Shown one piece after another: positions 24,415-31,924 of a DNA stretch of 64,000 nucleotides. The position numbers were made by a program, and so were the translations under genes. Source of the DNA: Gemmiger formicilis (GTDB lineage: Bacteria; Bacillota; Clostridia; Oscillospirales; Ruminococcaceae); assembly GCF_900167555.1 (NCBI RefSeq), contig NZ_FUYF01000005.1:1-64000 (forward strand), read 5' to 3'. The first letter of the stretch is position 1. Each line of letters opens with the position of its first letter. The notes below the pieces were generated by a model. The model had not been told where the DNA came from. It did no database searches and worked only from the letters and a program-made list of their open reading frames with translations.

Positions 24415-25620
24415 ATGAAACTGAAGAATTTCCGCCGTGTGGCAGCCCTTGGCATGGCTGTCGGCATGACTGCTGTGCTTGCGGCCTGCGGCAATACCGC
24501 TGACACCGCCTCTTCCGAGGCCGCTGAATCTACCGCCGAGACGGCTGACACCGCCGAGGAGGCCAGCGCTGAGACCGCGGACGCCGAGTACGCCTATCTG
24601 GCTGATTTCAGCTTTTCCGATGCGTTTGACGAGAACGGTTATCTCAAGGGCGTGACCGCCGCCGATTATGTCACCCTGCCCGACGACTACGCGGACATCA
24701 CGATCAGCGCCGACCTGGGCCAGGTCAGCGACGACGACATCAATGATTATATTGATTCCAACGTGCTGTCCAACTTTGCGACCACGAATGAGGTCAAGGA
24801 CCGCGCGGCCGCGGACGGCGATACGGTCAACATTGACTATGTGGGCCGCATCGACGGCGTTGCTTTCGACGGCGGCGACACCAAGGGCAGCGGCGCTGAC
24901 CTGACTTTGGGCAGCGGCACCTACATTGACAACTTTGAAGATCAGATCGTCGGCCATACCCCTGGCGAGACCTTTGACGTCACGGTCACCTTCCCCGAGG
25001 ATTACGGCAATGAGGACCTGAACGGCAAGGAAGCCGTCTTTGAGACGACCCTGAACTACATCAAGGAGTCCGTCACCCCCGAGCTGACCGACGACTGGGT
25101 CAAGGAAAATCTCGGCAAGAGCATGAGCCTGAACAGCGTCGATGAGCTGAAAGCCTTCGTCAAGTCCACGATGCTCTATGACAACCAGGCCAGTGACGTT
25201 TACACCGCCCTGCATGACAAGGCCAGCTACGCGGACGAGCTGCCGCAGACCGCGCTGGACTACTACCGCGATGTGCTGCTGTACCGCATTTACACCAACG
25301 CCCAGAAATACGGCACCGACATGAACGCCCTGCTTTCCTCCGGCATGATGGGCAGCAGCTATGACAGCGTGGATGCCTATCTGGCAGATGCCAACGACAG
25401 CATCAAGTCCATCACCCAGCAGGCCCTGCTGATGCAGGCCGTGGCCGAGAAAACGGGCTTCAAGTGCGACACCGCCACCATGAACGCTGACTTTGGCCGC
25501 TACTACGGCACCACCGACCCGAGCCAGTATGTCTCCGCCTACGGTGAGAACTACATCAAGATGAACGTTCTGCAGAGCGACGTCATGCAGAACCTGATCG
25601 ACAACGTCAAGTACGAATAA
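24415..25620 (+). CDS. FKBP-type peptidyl-prolyl isomerase lipoprotein
   Basis: This 401-residue exported foldase has a signal peptide that ends in the lipobox LAAC (Cys about 25), so it is predicted to be anchored outside the membrane. A Ser/Thr/Ala/Glu-rich linker follows. The FKBP domain (about 137-220) has DTVNIDYVGRIDGVAFDGG and TPGETFDVTVTFPEDYGN. The layout then resembles the trigger-factor C-terminal region (DWVKENLGKSMSLNSVDELK onward), suggesting chaperone-like substrate binding. It is monocistronic, with a promoter and a strong terminator. It might help fold secreted proteins; substrates are unknown. Confidence 0.9.
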   Translation: MKLKNFRRVAALGMAVGMTAVLAACGNTADTASSEAAESTAETADTAEEASAETADAEYAYLADFSFSDAFDENGYLKGVTAADYVTLPDDYADITISADLGQVSDDDINDYIDSNVLSNFATTNEVKDRAAADGDTVNIDYVGRIDGVAFDGGDTKGSGADLTLGSGTYIDNFEDQIVGHTPGETFDVTVTFPEDYGNEDLNGKEAVFETTLNYIKESVTPELTDDWVKENLGKSMSLNSVDELKAFVKSTMLYDNQASDVYTALHDKASYADELPQTALDYYRDVLLYRIYTNAQKYGTDMNALLSSGMMGSSYDSVDAYLADANDSIKSITQQALLMQAVAEKTGFKCDTATMNADFGRYYGTTDPSQYVSAYGENYIKMNVLQSDVMQNLIDNVKYE

Positions 25621-25635
25621 GCGGTAAGCGCCGCC

Positions 25636-25668
25636 GCACTCCCGGTTTTGCACCGGGAGTGCTTTTTT
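25636..25668 (+). terminator. Terminator of the FKBP lipoprotein gene
   Basis: GCACTCCCGG and CCGGGAGTGC arms (25636-25645, 25653-25662) are followed by TTTTTT. Confidence 0.92.
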
Positions 25669-25669
25669 G

Positions 25670-25698
25670 TTGCTTTTTGCGGGGGAAACCTTTATAAT
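25670..25698 (+). promoter_or_regulatory. metA promoter
   Basis: TTGCTT (25670-25675), a 17-bp spacer and TATAAT (25693-25698) lie 30 bp upstream of the metA ATG. The leader is too short for a SAM riboswitch or T-box. Confidence 0.75.
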
Positions 25699-25728
25699 AA
25701 AGGTATTCTGAATAAGGAGTCCTTCCCT

Positions 25729-26658
25729 ATGCCTCTTATCATCCCGAAAGACCTGCCTGCTTACGAGGAATTGCAGCAGGAAAATGTATTTGTCATGCAC
25801 CAGGAGCGCGCGATGAGCCAGCATATCCGCCCGCTGCGCATCCTGATTTTAAACCTGATGCCGACCAAGATCGTGACCGAGACCCAGCTGGCCCGCCTGC
25901 TGGCAAACAGCCCTTTGCAGGTGCAGGTCACCTTTTTGCAGACAGCGACCCACAGCACGACCCACACCGCGCCCGAGCACATGAAGGCGTTCTACAAGAC
26001 GTTTGACGAGATTAAAAACGAGCGCTTTGACGGCATGATCATCACCGGCGCGCCGATTGAGGACCTGGACTACGAGGACGTTGACTACTGGGACGAGCTC
26101 TGCCGCATCATGGACTACACCAAGGAGAACGTCTACTCCACCATCCACCTGTGCTGGGGTGCGCTGGCGGGGCTGTACTACCACTTCGGCATCCCCAAGG
26201 TGCATCTGGACAAGAAGATGTTCGGCGTGTTTGAGCATCGTGTGACACGCCCCTCCAACCCGCTGGTGCGCGGCTTCGACGAGGTATTCTACGCCCCGCA
26301 CAGCCGCTGGGCCGGGCTGGACCGCGCCGCCATCGACGCCTGCGGCGACCTGCGCATTCTGGCCGAGAGCGACATTGCCGGGCCGATGCTGCTTTCCACC
26401 GAGTCCGGGCGGCAGATCTTTGTCATCGGCCACCCCGAGTACGACAAATATACGCTGGACAGGGAGTATAAGCGCGATGTGAAGGCCGGCAAGCCCATCA
26501 ACATCCCATGCAACTACTACCCCGACGACGATCCGAGCCGCGACCCGCTGTTCCGCTGGCGCGCCCACGGGTATCTGCTGTACACGAACTGGCTGAACTA
26601 CTACGTGTATCAGGACACGCCGTATGATCTGAGCCGTCTGGAAGCGTTGGAGAAGTAA
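25729..26658 (+). CDS. metA: Homoserine O-acyltransferase MetA (probably acetyl-specific)
   Basis: This 309-residue MetA-family enzyme activates homoserine for methionine synthesis. The catalytic Cys142 is in HLCWGA, and the catalytic His/Glu pair is in IGHPEY. Position 111 is Glu (TGAPIE). In characterised MetA proteins Glu111 goes with acetyl-CoA and Gly111 with succinyl-CoA, so O-acetylhomoserine is the expected product despite the usual succinyltransferase name. The start at 25729 follows AAGGAG; a longer frame upstream includes the promoter and is rejected. It stands alone with its own promoter. Confidence 0.94.
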   Translation: MPLIIPKDLPAYEELQQENVFVMHQERAMSQHIRPLRILILNLMPTKIVTETQLARLLANSPLQVQVTFLQTATHSTTHTAPEHMKAFYKTFDEIKNERFDGMIITGAPIEDLDYEDVDYWDELCRIMDYTKENVYSTIHLCWGALAGLYYHFGIPKVHLDKKMFGVFEHRVTRPSNPLVRGFDEVFYAPHSRWAGLDRAAIDACGDLRILAESDIAGPMLLSTESGRQIFVIGHPEYDKYTLDREYKRDVKAGKPINIPCNYYPDDDPSRDPLFRWRAHGYLLYTNWLNYYVYQDTPYDLSRLEALEK

Positions 26659-26667
26659 TAGCCCATT

Positions 26668-26703
26668 TGTAGGAGCGGATGCCTGCATCTGCCCCTACAG
26701 GTT
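26668..26703. repeat. Intergenic inverted repeat, family A (copy 2)
   Basis: TGTAGGAGCGGATGC...GCATCTGCCCCTACA forms a 15-bp imperfect dyad just after the metA stop. Confidence 0.7.
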
Positions 26704-26738
26704 CCCCGATAGTAGAATTTTGTCTCAAGGAGCTTACT

Positions 26739-27527
26739 ATGCCCAAAATCAGCGCCTGCATTGTGGCGTACTGTGATTATGACGAGGTCTGCGCCGCGGT
26801 GCGCAGCATCCTGCACTATACCCCTGCCCCGGATCTTGCCCTGTATGTCGTGGACAACGGCAGTCCCGACGGCTGCGGCAGGCAGCTGGCAGAGACGGAT
26901 TTCGGCGACAGCCGCGTGACCGTGCTTCCGCTGGAAAAGAATATCGGCTTCGGCAAGGGCCACAACTATGTGCTGGATCGTCTGACCAGCGACGTACACT
27001 TTATTCTGAACCCGGACATCCTGCTGACCGGCGACGTGCTGGAGGACATGGCCGCGTGGCTGCTGGCCCGGCCCGGGGCCGCCATGGCAACGCCCCAGCT
27101 GCGCTACCCGGACGGCAAGCTGCAGCACCTGCCCCGCCGCAAGCCGACGCCCTGGCTGCTGCTGGCGCGGCAGCTGGCCCCGAAGCTCGGCGGCTGCTTT
27201 AAGAAGGCCGACGACCACTACACGATGCAGGATGAGGATCTGACCGTGCCCCGCCGCATCGAGTTCTGCAGCGGCAGCTTTATGGCCGTGCGCACCGATG
27301 TGTTCAAGGAAATCGGCGGGTTTGACCCCGGGTATTTCATGTATGTGGAGGACGCCGACCTGACCCAGAAGGTGCTGCAGAAGGGCACCGTCTGGCTGGC
27401 TCCGCAGTTTTCCGCCATTCATGCGTGGCACCGCGCCCCCATGCGCGACGCAGGCAAGTTCAAGATGCAGCTTGTCAGCATGGGACGGTATTTCAAAAAG
27501 TGGGGCTGTGGGAAAGGCAGCGTGTAA
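26739..27527 (+). CDS. Family 2 glycosyltransferase
   Basis: This 262-residue GT-A glycosyltransferase of the rhamnosyltransferase/WcaE-like group starts MPKISACIVAYCDYDEV. The nucleotide-sugar site VVDNGSPDGC and the metal-binding region FILNPDILLTGD (a DxD-like NPD) are seen. ECSGSFMAVR-like FCSGSFMAVRTDVFKEIGGFDP and EDADLTQKV are the acceptor-side motifs. The start follows CAAGGAGC. It probably adds a sugar to a cell-wall or capsular polymer, but there is no polysaccharide cluster around it. It lies between metA and fhs in the same orientation. Confidence 0.9.
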   Translation: MPKISACIVAYCDYDEVCAAVRSILHYTPAPDLALYVVDNGSPDGCGRQLAETDFGDSRVTVLPLEKNIGFGKGHNYVLDRLTSDVHFILNPDILLTGDVLEDMAAWLLARPGAAMATPQLRYPDGKLQHLPRRKPTPWLLLARQLAPKLGGCFKKADDHYTMQDEDLTVPRRIEFCSGSFMAVRTDVFKEIGGFDPGYFMYVEDADLTQKVLQKGTVWLAPQFSAIHAWHRAPMRDAGKFKMQLVSMGRYFKKWGCGKGSV

Positions 27528-27540
27528 CGCCGCAGGGGTA

Positions 27541-27569
27541 TTGACATTTGTCCTCACCTGTGGTACATT
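27541..27569 (+). promoter_or_regulatory. fhs promoter
   Basis: Consensus TTGACA (27541-27546), a 17-bp spacer and TACATT (27564-27569) lie just upstream of the riboswitch. Confidence 0.8.
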
Positions 27570-27580
27570 TAATCCATAGC

Positions 27581-27666
27581 AAGGCCGCTGACCGACGGAA
27601 ATACGTGGGGTTCACCACGGGGGACGCGGCACCACAACTTGCTGCTTAAGCCGACCGTCTGGGCTG
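27581..27666 (+). promoter_or_regulatory. ZTP (pfl-type) riboswitch
   Basis: The leader shows the pfl-motif layout. An outer helix GGCCGC/GCGGC encloses CTGACCGACGGA, a GTGG...CCAC hairpin and GGGGGA. After a variable linker comes the 3' domain GCCGACCGTCTGGGC. GACGG (27594-27598 region) can pair with CCGTC (27655-27659) as the pseudoknot. The 3' CTGGGC is shared with the terminator stem that follows, giving a mutually exclusive switch. ZTP signals folate/purine-precursor shortage, which fits control of formate-tetrahydrofolate ligase. Confidence 0.85.
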
Positions 27667-27706
27667 CATACACTGGGGAATGAGTGTGTGCAGCCCATTT
27701 TGTTTT
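27661..27706 (+). terminator. Expression-platform terminator of the ZTP riboswitch
   Basis: GGGCTGCATACACT and AGTGTGTGCAGCCC form a 14-bp stem with one mismatch, followed by ATTTTGTTTT. It begins within the riboswitch 3' domain, so ligand binding would prevent its formation. Confidence 0.88.
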
Positions 27707-27724
27707 AAAACGGAGGGAATTACT

Positions 27725-29386
27725 ATGCTGAGCGACATCGAAATTGCACAGGCCGCCGAAATGAAGCCTATCACCGAGATCGCAGCCAAGCTGGGCTTGC
27801 AGGGCGAGGACGTCATCCCCTACGGCCACTACAAGGCCAAGCTGAACCACAAGCTGGCCAAGGCTGACAAGCCCGAGGGCAAGCTGATCTTAGTCACCGC
27901 CATCAGCCCCACGCCCGCGGGCGAAGGCAAGACCACGACGAGCGTCGGTCTGGCGGACGCCATGAACGCGCTGGGCAAAAAAACGATGCTCTGTCTGCGT
28001 GAGCCGTCGCTCGGCCCCGTGTTCGGCATCAAGGGCGGCGCTGCCGGCGGCGGCTATGCCCAGGTCGTGCCGATGGAGGACATCAACCTGCACTTTACCG
28101 GCGACATCCATGCCATCGGCGCAGCCAACAACCTGCTGGCTGCCATGATCGACAACTCGATCCAGCAGGGCAACCCGCTGAACATTGACCCCCGCCGCAT
28201 CACCTGGAAGCGCTGCATGGACATGAATGACCGCCAGCTGCGGTTCATCGTGGACGGCCTCGGCGGCAAGGTCAACGGCACCCCGCGTGAGGACGGCTTT
28301 GACATCACCGTTGCCAGTGAGGTCATGGCGGTGTTCTGCCTGGCCACCGATCTGGAGGACTTAAAGGCCCGCCTGTCCCGCATCGTCTGCGCCTACACCT
28401 ACGACGGCCAGCCCGTCACCGCCGGGCAGATCGGCGCGGCGGGCGCGATGACCGCGCTTTTGAAGGACGCGCTCGACCCGAACCTTGTCCAGACGCTGGA
28501 GCACAACCCCGCCATCATCCACGGCGGTCCGTTCGCCAACATTGCCCACGGCTGCAACAGTGCCATTGCCACCAGGTTGAGCCTCAAGCTGGCCGACTAC
28601 GTTGTGACCGAGGCCGGCTTCGGCGCGGATCTGGGTGCGGAGAAGTTCCTTGACATCAAGTGCCGCTATGCCGGGCTGCACCCCGCCGCCGTTGTGCTGG
28701 TGGCCACGGTGCGCGCGCTCAAGTCCCACGGCGGCGTGGCCAAGCCCGATCTGGGCAAGCCCAACGCCGAGGCCGTGCGTGCGGGCAGCGTTAATCTGGC
28801 CCGCCACATTGAGAACCTGCAGGGCTTTGGTCTGCCGGTCTGCGTTGCCATCAACGCCTTCCCCACCGACACTGCGGAGGAGATGGATGTTATTTATGAC
28901 GTCTGCAACAAGGCCGGTGTGCCCTGCGCCCTGAGCGAGGTCTTTGCCAAGGGCGGCGAGGGCGGCAAGGCGCTGGCCGAGACCGTGCTGTCCATCCTGG
29001 ACGACGGTGCCGAGGTGCAATACACCTACGAGCTGGACGCGCCGCTGACGGATAAGATCGAGGCCGTCGCCACGAAGATCTACCGCGCGGGCCGCGTAAG
29101 CTACACCGCCGCCGCAAAAAAGACGCTGGACGAGCTGACCGCGCTGGGTTATGGCAAGCTGCCGGTCTGCATTGCCAAAACGCAGTATTCCTTCAGCGAC
29201 AACGCCAAACTGACGGGTGCGCCCGAGGGTCACACGCTGAATGTGCGCGAGGTGCGTTTGAGCGCCGGTGCGGGCTTTGTGGTCGTTGTCTGCGGCAGCA
29301 TCATGACGATGCCCGGCCTGCCCAAGCACCCCGCCGCCATGGACATTGACGTGGATGTACACGGGAAGATCACGGGTCTTTTCTGA
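27725..29386 (+). CDS. fhs: Formate-tetrahydrofolate ligase
   Basis: This 553-residue enzyme makes 10-formyl-tetrahydrofolate from formate, THF and ATP. That product supplies PurN and the AICAR formyltransferase of the purine cluster downstream. The ATP loop [10 protein letters not shown] is at 62-71, followed by [21 protein letters not shown] and HFTGDIHAI. The start at 27725 follows CGGAGGG; an upstream in-frame ATG lies inside the terminator and is rejected. A ZTP-type riboswitch and attenuator precede it, and a long hairpin ends the transcript. Confidence 0.97.
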   Translation: MLSDIEIAQAAEMKPITEIAAKLGLQGEDVIPYGHYKAKLNHKLAKADKPEGKLILVTAISPTPAGEGKTTTSVGLADAMNALGKKTMLCLREPSLGPVFGIKGGAAGGGYAQVVPMEDINLHFTGDIHAIGAANNLLAAMIDNSIQQGNPLNIDPRRITWKRCMDMNDRQLRFIVDGLGGKVNGTPREDGFDITVASEVMAVFCLATDLEDLKARLSRIVCAYTYDGQPVTAGQIGAAGAMTALLKDALDPNLVQTLEHNPAIIHGGPFANIAHGCNSAIATRLSLKLADYVVTEAGFGADLGAEKFLDIKCRYAGLHPAAVVLVATVRALKSHGGVAKPDLGKPNAEAVRAGSVNLARHIENLQGFGLPVCVAINAFPTDTAEEMDVIYDVCNKAGVPCALSEVFAKGGEGGKALAETVLSILDDGAEVQYTYELDAPLTDKIEAVATKIYRAGRVSYTAAAKKTLDELTALGYGKLPVCIAKTQYSFSDNAKLTGAPEGHTLNVREVRLSAGAGFVVVVCGSIMTMPGLPKHPAAMDIDVDVHGKITGLF

Positions 29387-29415
29387 TTGGTAAATTTGGT
29401 AAAATCGTAAAATAG

Positions 29416-29496
29416 AGAATCCCCCTTCCGGGAGGCTGTAGGGGCGGATGACGAGCATCCGCCCCTACAGAGTTCCCGGAAGGGGGATTCTTATTG
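29416..29496 (+). terminator. fhs terminator with a family A repeat nested in its loop
   Basis: Perfect 18-bp arms (29416-29433 and 29474-29491) end in a T-rich tail. Their loop is itself a family A repeat, CTGTAGGGGCGGATG...CATCCGCCCCTACAG (29436-29470), another 15-bp perfect stem. Confidence 0.88.
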
Positions 29497-29585
29497 ATAG
29501 TTATCACACAGGCTTACAAATTTTCGCCGTTCGCACCAATGGTCCCGGCATACCATGCGGCGCTGTCCCCGGGGGCAGGCCGGCG

Positions 29586-30104
29586 TTATTCCGCCATGTC
29601 TCCCGCTTTTGCTTCCGGGGTCTCTGCGGCCTTCTGCTCCATGTCCGGGGCAATTTTACCGCCGGGCATCTTGTAGCCGAAGGACGGCACAAAGAAATAC
29701 TTGCGGATGATGAAGATCAGCGCGATGGCCCCCACGCTGACCAGGTTCTGCACGGCGTCCTCATGGCCGACGATCATGTGGCGGGCAATGGCGTAGAGCA
29801 GTACCTCCAGCACGCTGCCGGGGCTGTGCTTGGCCAGCATCTTGATAAACTCGATGCCGATGACGATGTCCAGCGCACGTTCCAGAAAGGTGCGGATCTC
29901 CAGGCTGTCGGCATCGGTCAGCAGACCGGGCATCAGCTCCACCAGCGGGACAATGCTCATGAGCAGGGCCACCAGCACAATGCCGGAGAGCACGACTTCG
30001 AGGATGCCCGCAGCCTCGGCGATCTGGTCGCGGAAGATGCGCTTGAACCATTCCTCCCTGCCGTGCAGGGCGTGATTTGTCAGGCGTCGTTTGGGTGCAA
30101 TCAT
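29586..30104 (-). CDS. PsiE-like membrane protein
   Basis: This 172-residue protein of the phosphate-starvation-inducible PsiE family has four predicted membrane helices (about 32-55, 68-88, 105-120 and 122-136). A conserved-looking segment is FIKMLAKHSPGSVLEVLLYAIARHMIVGH. The C-terminus is charged and probably cytoplasmic. The role of PsiE is poorly known; regulation by phosphate is documented in enterobacteria, and no PHO-type site is recognised here. It is transcribed toward fhs, against its neighbours. Confidence 0.85.
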   Translation of the reverse strand: MIAPKRRLTNHALHGREEWFKRIFRDQIAEAAGILEVVLSGIVLVALLMSIVPLVELMPGLLTDADSLEIRTFLERALDIVIGIEFIKMLAKHSPGSVLEVLLYAIARHMIVGHEDAVQNLVSVGAIALIFIIRKYFFVPSFGYKMPGGKIAPDMEQKAAETPEAKAGDMAE

Positions 30105-30283
30105 ACAAAGCTCCTTGTTTATGTATTTTTTCTATTTTATCATATTTTTGTGCCCTGTACCAGCATAATTTTACAGGCCGTTTTAAAGTATGACAACTGC
30201 CCCCCAAGACCCATCAAAAACGACAAAAAGCGACGGTCAAAACCCTTTTGCACCGTTTTTTGGCTGAAATGTCCGCCGGGCGC

Positions 30284-30312
30284 TTGCATTTTTTTTGTCC
30301 AGCGTTTACACT
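30284..30312 (+). promoter_or_regulatory. Promoter of the purine cluster
   Basis: TTGCAT (30284-30289), a 17-bp spacer and TACACT (30307-30312) predict a transcript starting near 30319, giving a 177-nt leader ahead of purE. Nothing else is recognised in 30105-30283 except a likely PsiE promoter region rich in A and T. Confidence 0.65.
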
Positions 30313-30356
30313 ACAAGTACAGGGCACATCTTACTTTTATTAAAGGGGGATCTTCC

Positions 30357-30449
30357 GTGGCAAACGCAATGCAGCGTATTGGCTTCTTCGCGGGTGTTCT
30401 GTACCATCATACCCTTTTTACGTCGACACCACAGCGCAGTGTATCCTGA
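30357..30449 (+). CDS. Possible purE leader peptide (30 residues)
   Basis: A GTG-started frame follows AAAGGGGGATCTTCC at good spacing and encodes (V/M)ANAMQRIGFFAGVLYHHTLF followed by TSTPQRSVS. It ends 46 bp before purE. It overlaps two hairpins, the first with a T-run inside the frame. I know no family for it. Leader peptide with overlapping terminator structures suggests attenuation, but the frame could also be a chance opening or the sequence an RNA element. Confidence 0.4.
   Translation: MANAMQRIGFFAGVLYHHTLFTSTPQRSVS
30392..30419 (+). terminator. Weak terminator-like hairpin in the purE leader
   Basis: GGGTGT/ATACCC (6-bp stem with one G:T pair, 11-nt loop) is followed directly by TTTTT. 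It lies within the putative leader-peptide frame. Confidence 0.4.
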
Positions 30450-30474
30450 TGCGGAGCACTGCGCTGTTTGCTTT
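30430..30474 (+). terminator. Second hairpin in the purE leader
   Basis: CAGCGCAGTG and CACTGCGCTG form a perfect 10-bp stem with a 15-nt loop, followed by TTTGCTTTG. The leader-peptide stop codon lies in the loop. With the first hairpin it could form an attenuator. Confidence 0.5.
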
Positions 30475-30495
30475 GTAAGGGAGGTTTCAAAACGT

Positions 30496-30993
30496 ATGAA
30501 AAAAGTTGCGATCATCATGGGCTCGGACAGTGACTGGCCGGTGGTCAAGGGTGCCTGCACGGTGCTGAAGGATTTCGGCGTGCCGTATGAGGCGCACATT
30601 CTTTCGGCCCACCGCACACCGGAGGCCGCCGCCGCGTTCGCCAGGAGCGCCCGTGCCGAGGGCTACGGCGTCATTCTCTGCGCTGCCGGCATGGCCGCGC
30701 ACCTGGCCGGTGCCTTTGCCGCCAACACCACCCTGCCCGTTGTGGGCATCCCGATGAAGGGCGGCGCCATGGACGGTCTGGACGCCCTGCTGGCCACTGT
30801 GCAGATGCCCAGCGGCTTTCCCGTGGCTACCGTAGCGCTGAACGGCGCGAAGAACGCCGCGTATCTGGCTGTGGCGATTCTGGCCGTGGCCGACGACGAG
30901 CTGGCCGCGAAGCTTGACAGCTTCCGCGCCGACACCGCCGCCGCGATTGCCAAGAAGGACGCCGCCATTGCCGCCGAAGCCGCAGCACTGTAA
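30496..30993 (+). CDS. purE: N5-carboxyaminoimidazole ribonucleotide mutase
   Basis: This 165-residue PurE converts N5-CAIR to CAIR. Signature parts are MGSDSDWP near the N-terminus, SAHRTPE with the catalytic histidine, and [22 protein letters not shown]. The SAHR form and overall sequence look like class I, which needs PurK to make N5-CAIR; no purK is in this window. The C-terminus is Ala-rich. It opens the purine cluster behind a structured leader; GGGAGGTTTCAAAACGT precedes the ATG. Confidence 0.95.
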   Translation: MKKVAIIMGSDSDWPVVKGACTVLKDFGVPYEAHILSAHRTPEAAAAFARSARAEGYGVILCAAGMAAHLAGAFAANTTLPVVGIPMKGGAMDGLDALLATVQMPSGFPVATVALNGAKNAAYLAVAILAVADDELAAKLDSFRADTAAAIAKKDAAIAAEAAAL

Positions 30994-31018
30994 AAGGGCC
31001 TTCCCCAAAAGGGGAAGC
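30994..31018. repeat. Intergenic repeat, family B (short copy)
   Basis: GGCCTTCCCCAAAAGGGGAAGCC is a dyad directly behind purE, similar to the start of the longer copy behind purD (38665). An AT-rich stretch TATATTATACTATAAA follows and may hold a purC promoter. Confidence 0.55.
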
Positions 31019-31076
31019 CAAAGACAGGTACACATACATACTTTACTATATTATACTATAAAAAGGAGCGTTTCTC

Positions 31077-31790
31077 ATGAATTACGAAGTCAAAGAGCAG
31101 CTGTACGAAGGTAAGGCCAAGCAGGTTTTCGCTACCAACGATCCCGAGATCGTCATGGTCCACTATAAGGATGACGCCACTGCCGGTGACGGTGAGAAGA
31201 AGGGCACCATTCGCGACAAGGGCATTGTCAACAACAAGCTGTCCAACGCTCTGATGCAGAAGCTCGAGAAGGAGGGCATCCCCACCCATTACGTGCAGGA
31301 GGTCAATGACCGCGACACCTTTGTGAAGAAGGTCGAGATCGTGCCTCTGGAGGTCATCGTCCGCAACGTTGCAGCCGGTCACTTCAGCCTGCGCATGGGC
31401 GTGCCCGAGGGCAAGGTCTTTAAGACCCCCATCCTCGAGTACAGCTACAAGAACGACGATCTGCACGACCCGTTCATCAACCACTACTACGCCCTGGCCC
31501 TCGACCTGGCTACCCAGGAGGAGCTGGACACCATCGCGAAGTATGCCTTCAAGGTCAACGAGGTGCTGAAGAAGATCATGCTGGACGCCAACATCCGTCT
31601 GGTGGACTTTAAGCTCGAGTTTGGCCGCCTGTCCGACGGCACGATCATCCTGGCCGACGAGATCAGCCCCGACACCTGCCGTTTCTGGGACGCCACCACC
31701 GGCGCACATCTGGACAAGGATCTGTTCCGCCGCAACATGGGCGGCGAAGCCGACGCTTACCAGGAAGTCATGAAGCGCCTGCTGGGCTGA
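31077..31790 (+). CDS. purC: SAICAR synthase
   Basis: This 237-residue phosphoribosylaminoimidazole-succinocarboxamide synthase condenses CAIR with aspartate using ATP. Recognised parts are LYEGKAKQVFAT near the start, RNVAAGHFSLRMGV, VDFKLEFGR and LADEISPDTCRFWD. Length is typical. AAAAGGAGCG lies before the ATG. It is the second gene of the cluster, separated from purE by 83 bp. Confidence 0.97.
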   Translation: MNYEVKEQLYEGKAKQVFATNDPEIVMVHYKDDATAGDGEKKGTIRDKGIVNNKLSNALMQKLEKEGIPTHYVQEVNDRDTFVKKVEIVPLEVIVRNVAAGHFSLRMGVPEGKVFKTPILEYSYKNDDLHDPFINHYYALALDLATQEELDTIAKYAFKVNEVLKKIMLDANIRLVDFKLEFGRLSDGTIILADEISPDTCRFWDATTGAHLDKDLFRRNMGGEADAYQEVMKRLLG

Positions 31791-31822
31791 TTGCACCCGC
31801 ATAATTTACCGTGCGCTTTCCC

Positions 31823-31895
31823 GTAGGGGCGTATTCCCTATGCGCCCGCAAGAGGCAACCGACCCACGGGCGGATATAGGATCCGCCCCTACGGC
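31823..31895. repeat. Intergenic inverted repeat, family A (copy 4)
   Basis: The left edge is GTAGGGGCGTATTCCCTATGCGCCC and the right part GGGCGGATATAGGATCCGCCCCTAC, forming two adjacent dyads between purC and purF. Confidence 0.75.
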
Positions 31896-31924
31896 TTTAC
31901 CATTCCGACAATTGGAGCAAATAA

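Noticed and set aside
25669-25728. SAM riboswitch or T-box ahead of metA
   Set aside because: Only about 60 bp separate the previous terminator and the ATG, and these hold a plain promoter.
24334-25824. Open frame of 496 codons on the minus strand opposite the FKBP lipoprotein gene
   Set aside because: Shadow frame spanning a terminator and the metA promoter; no motifs.
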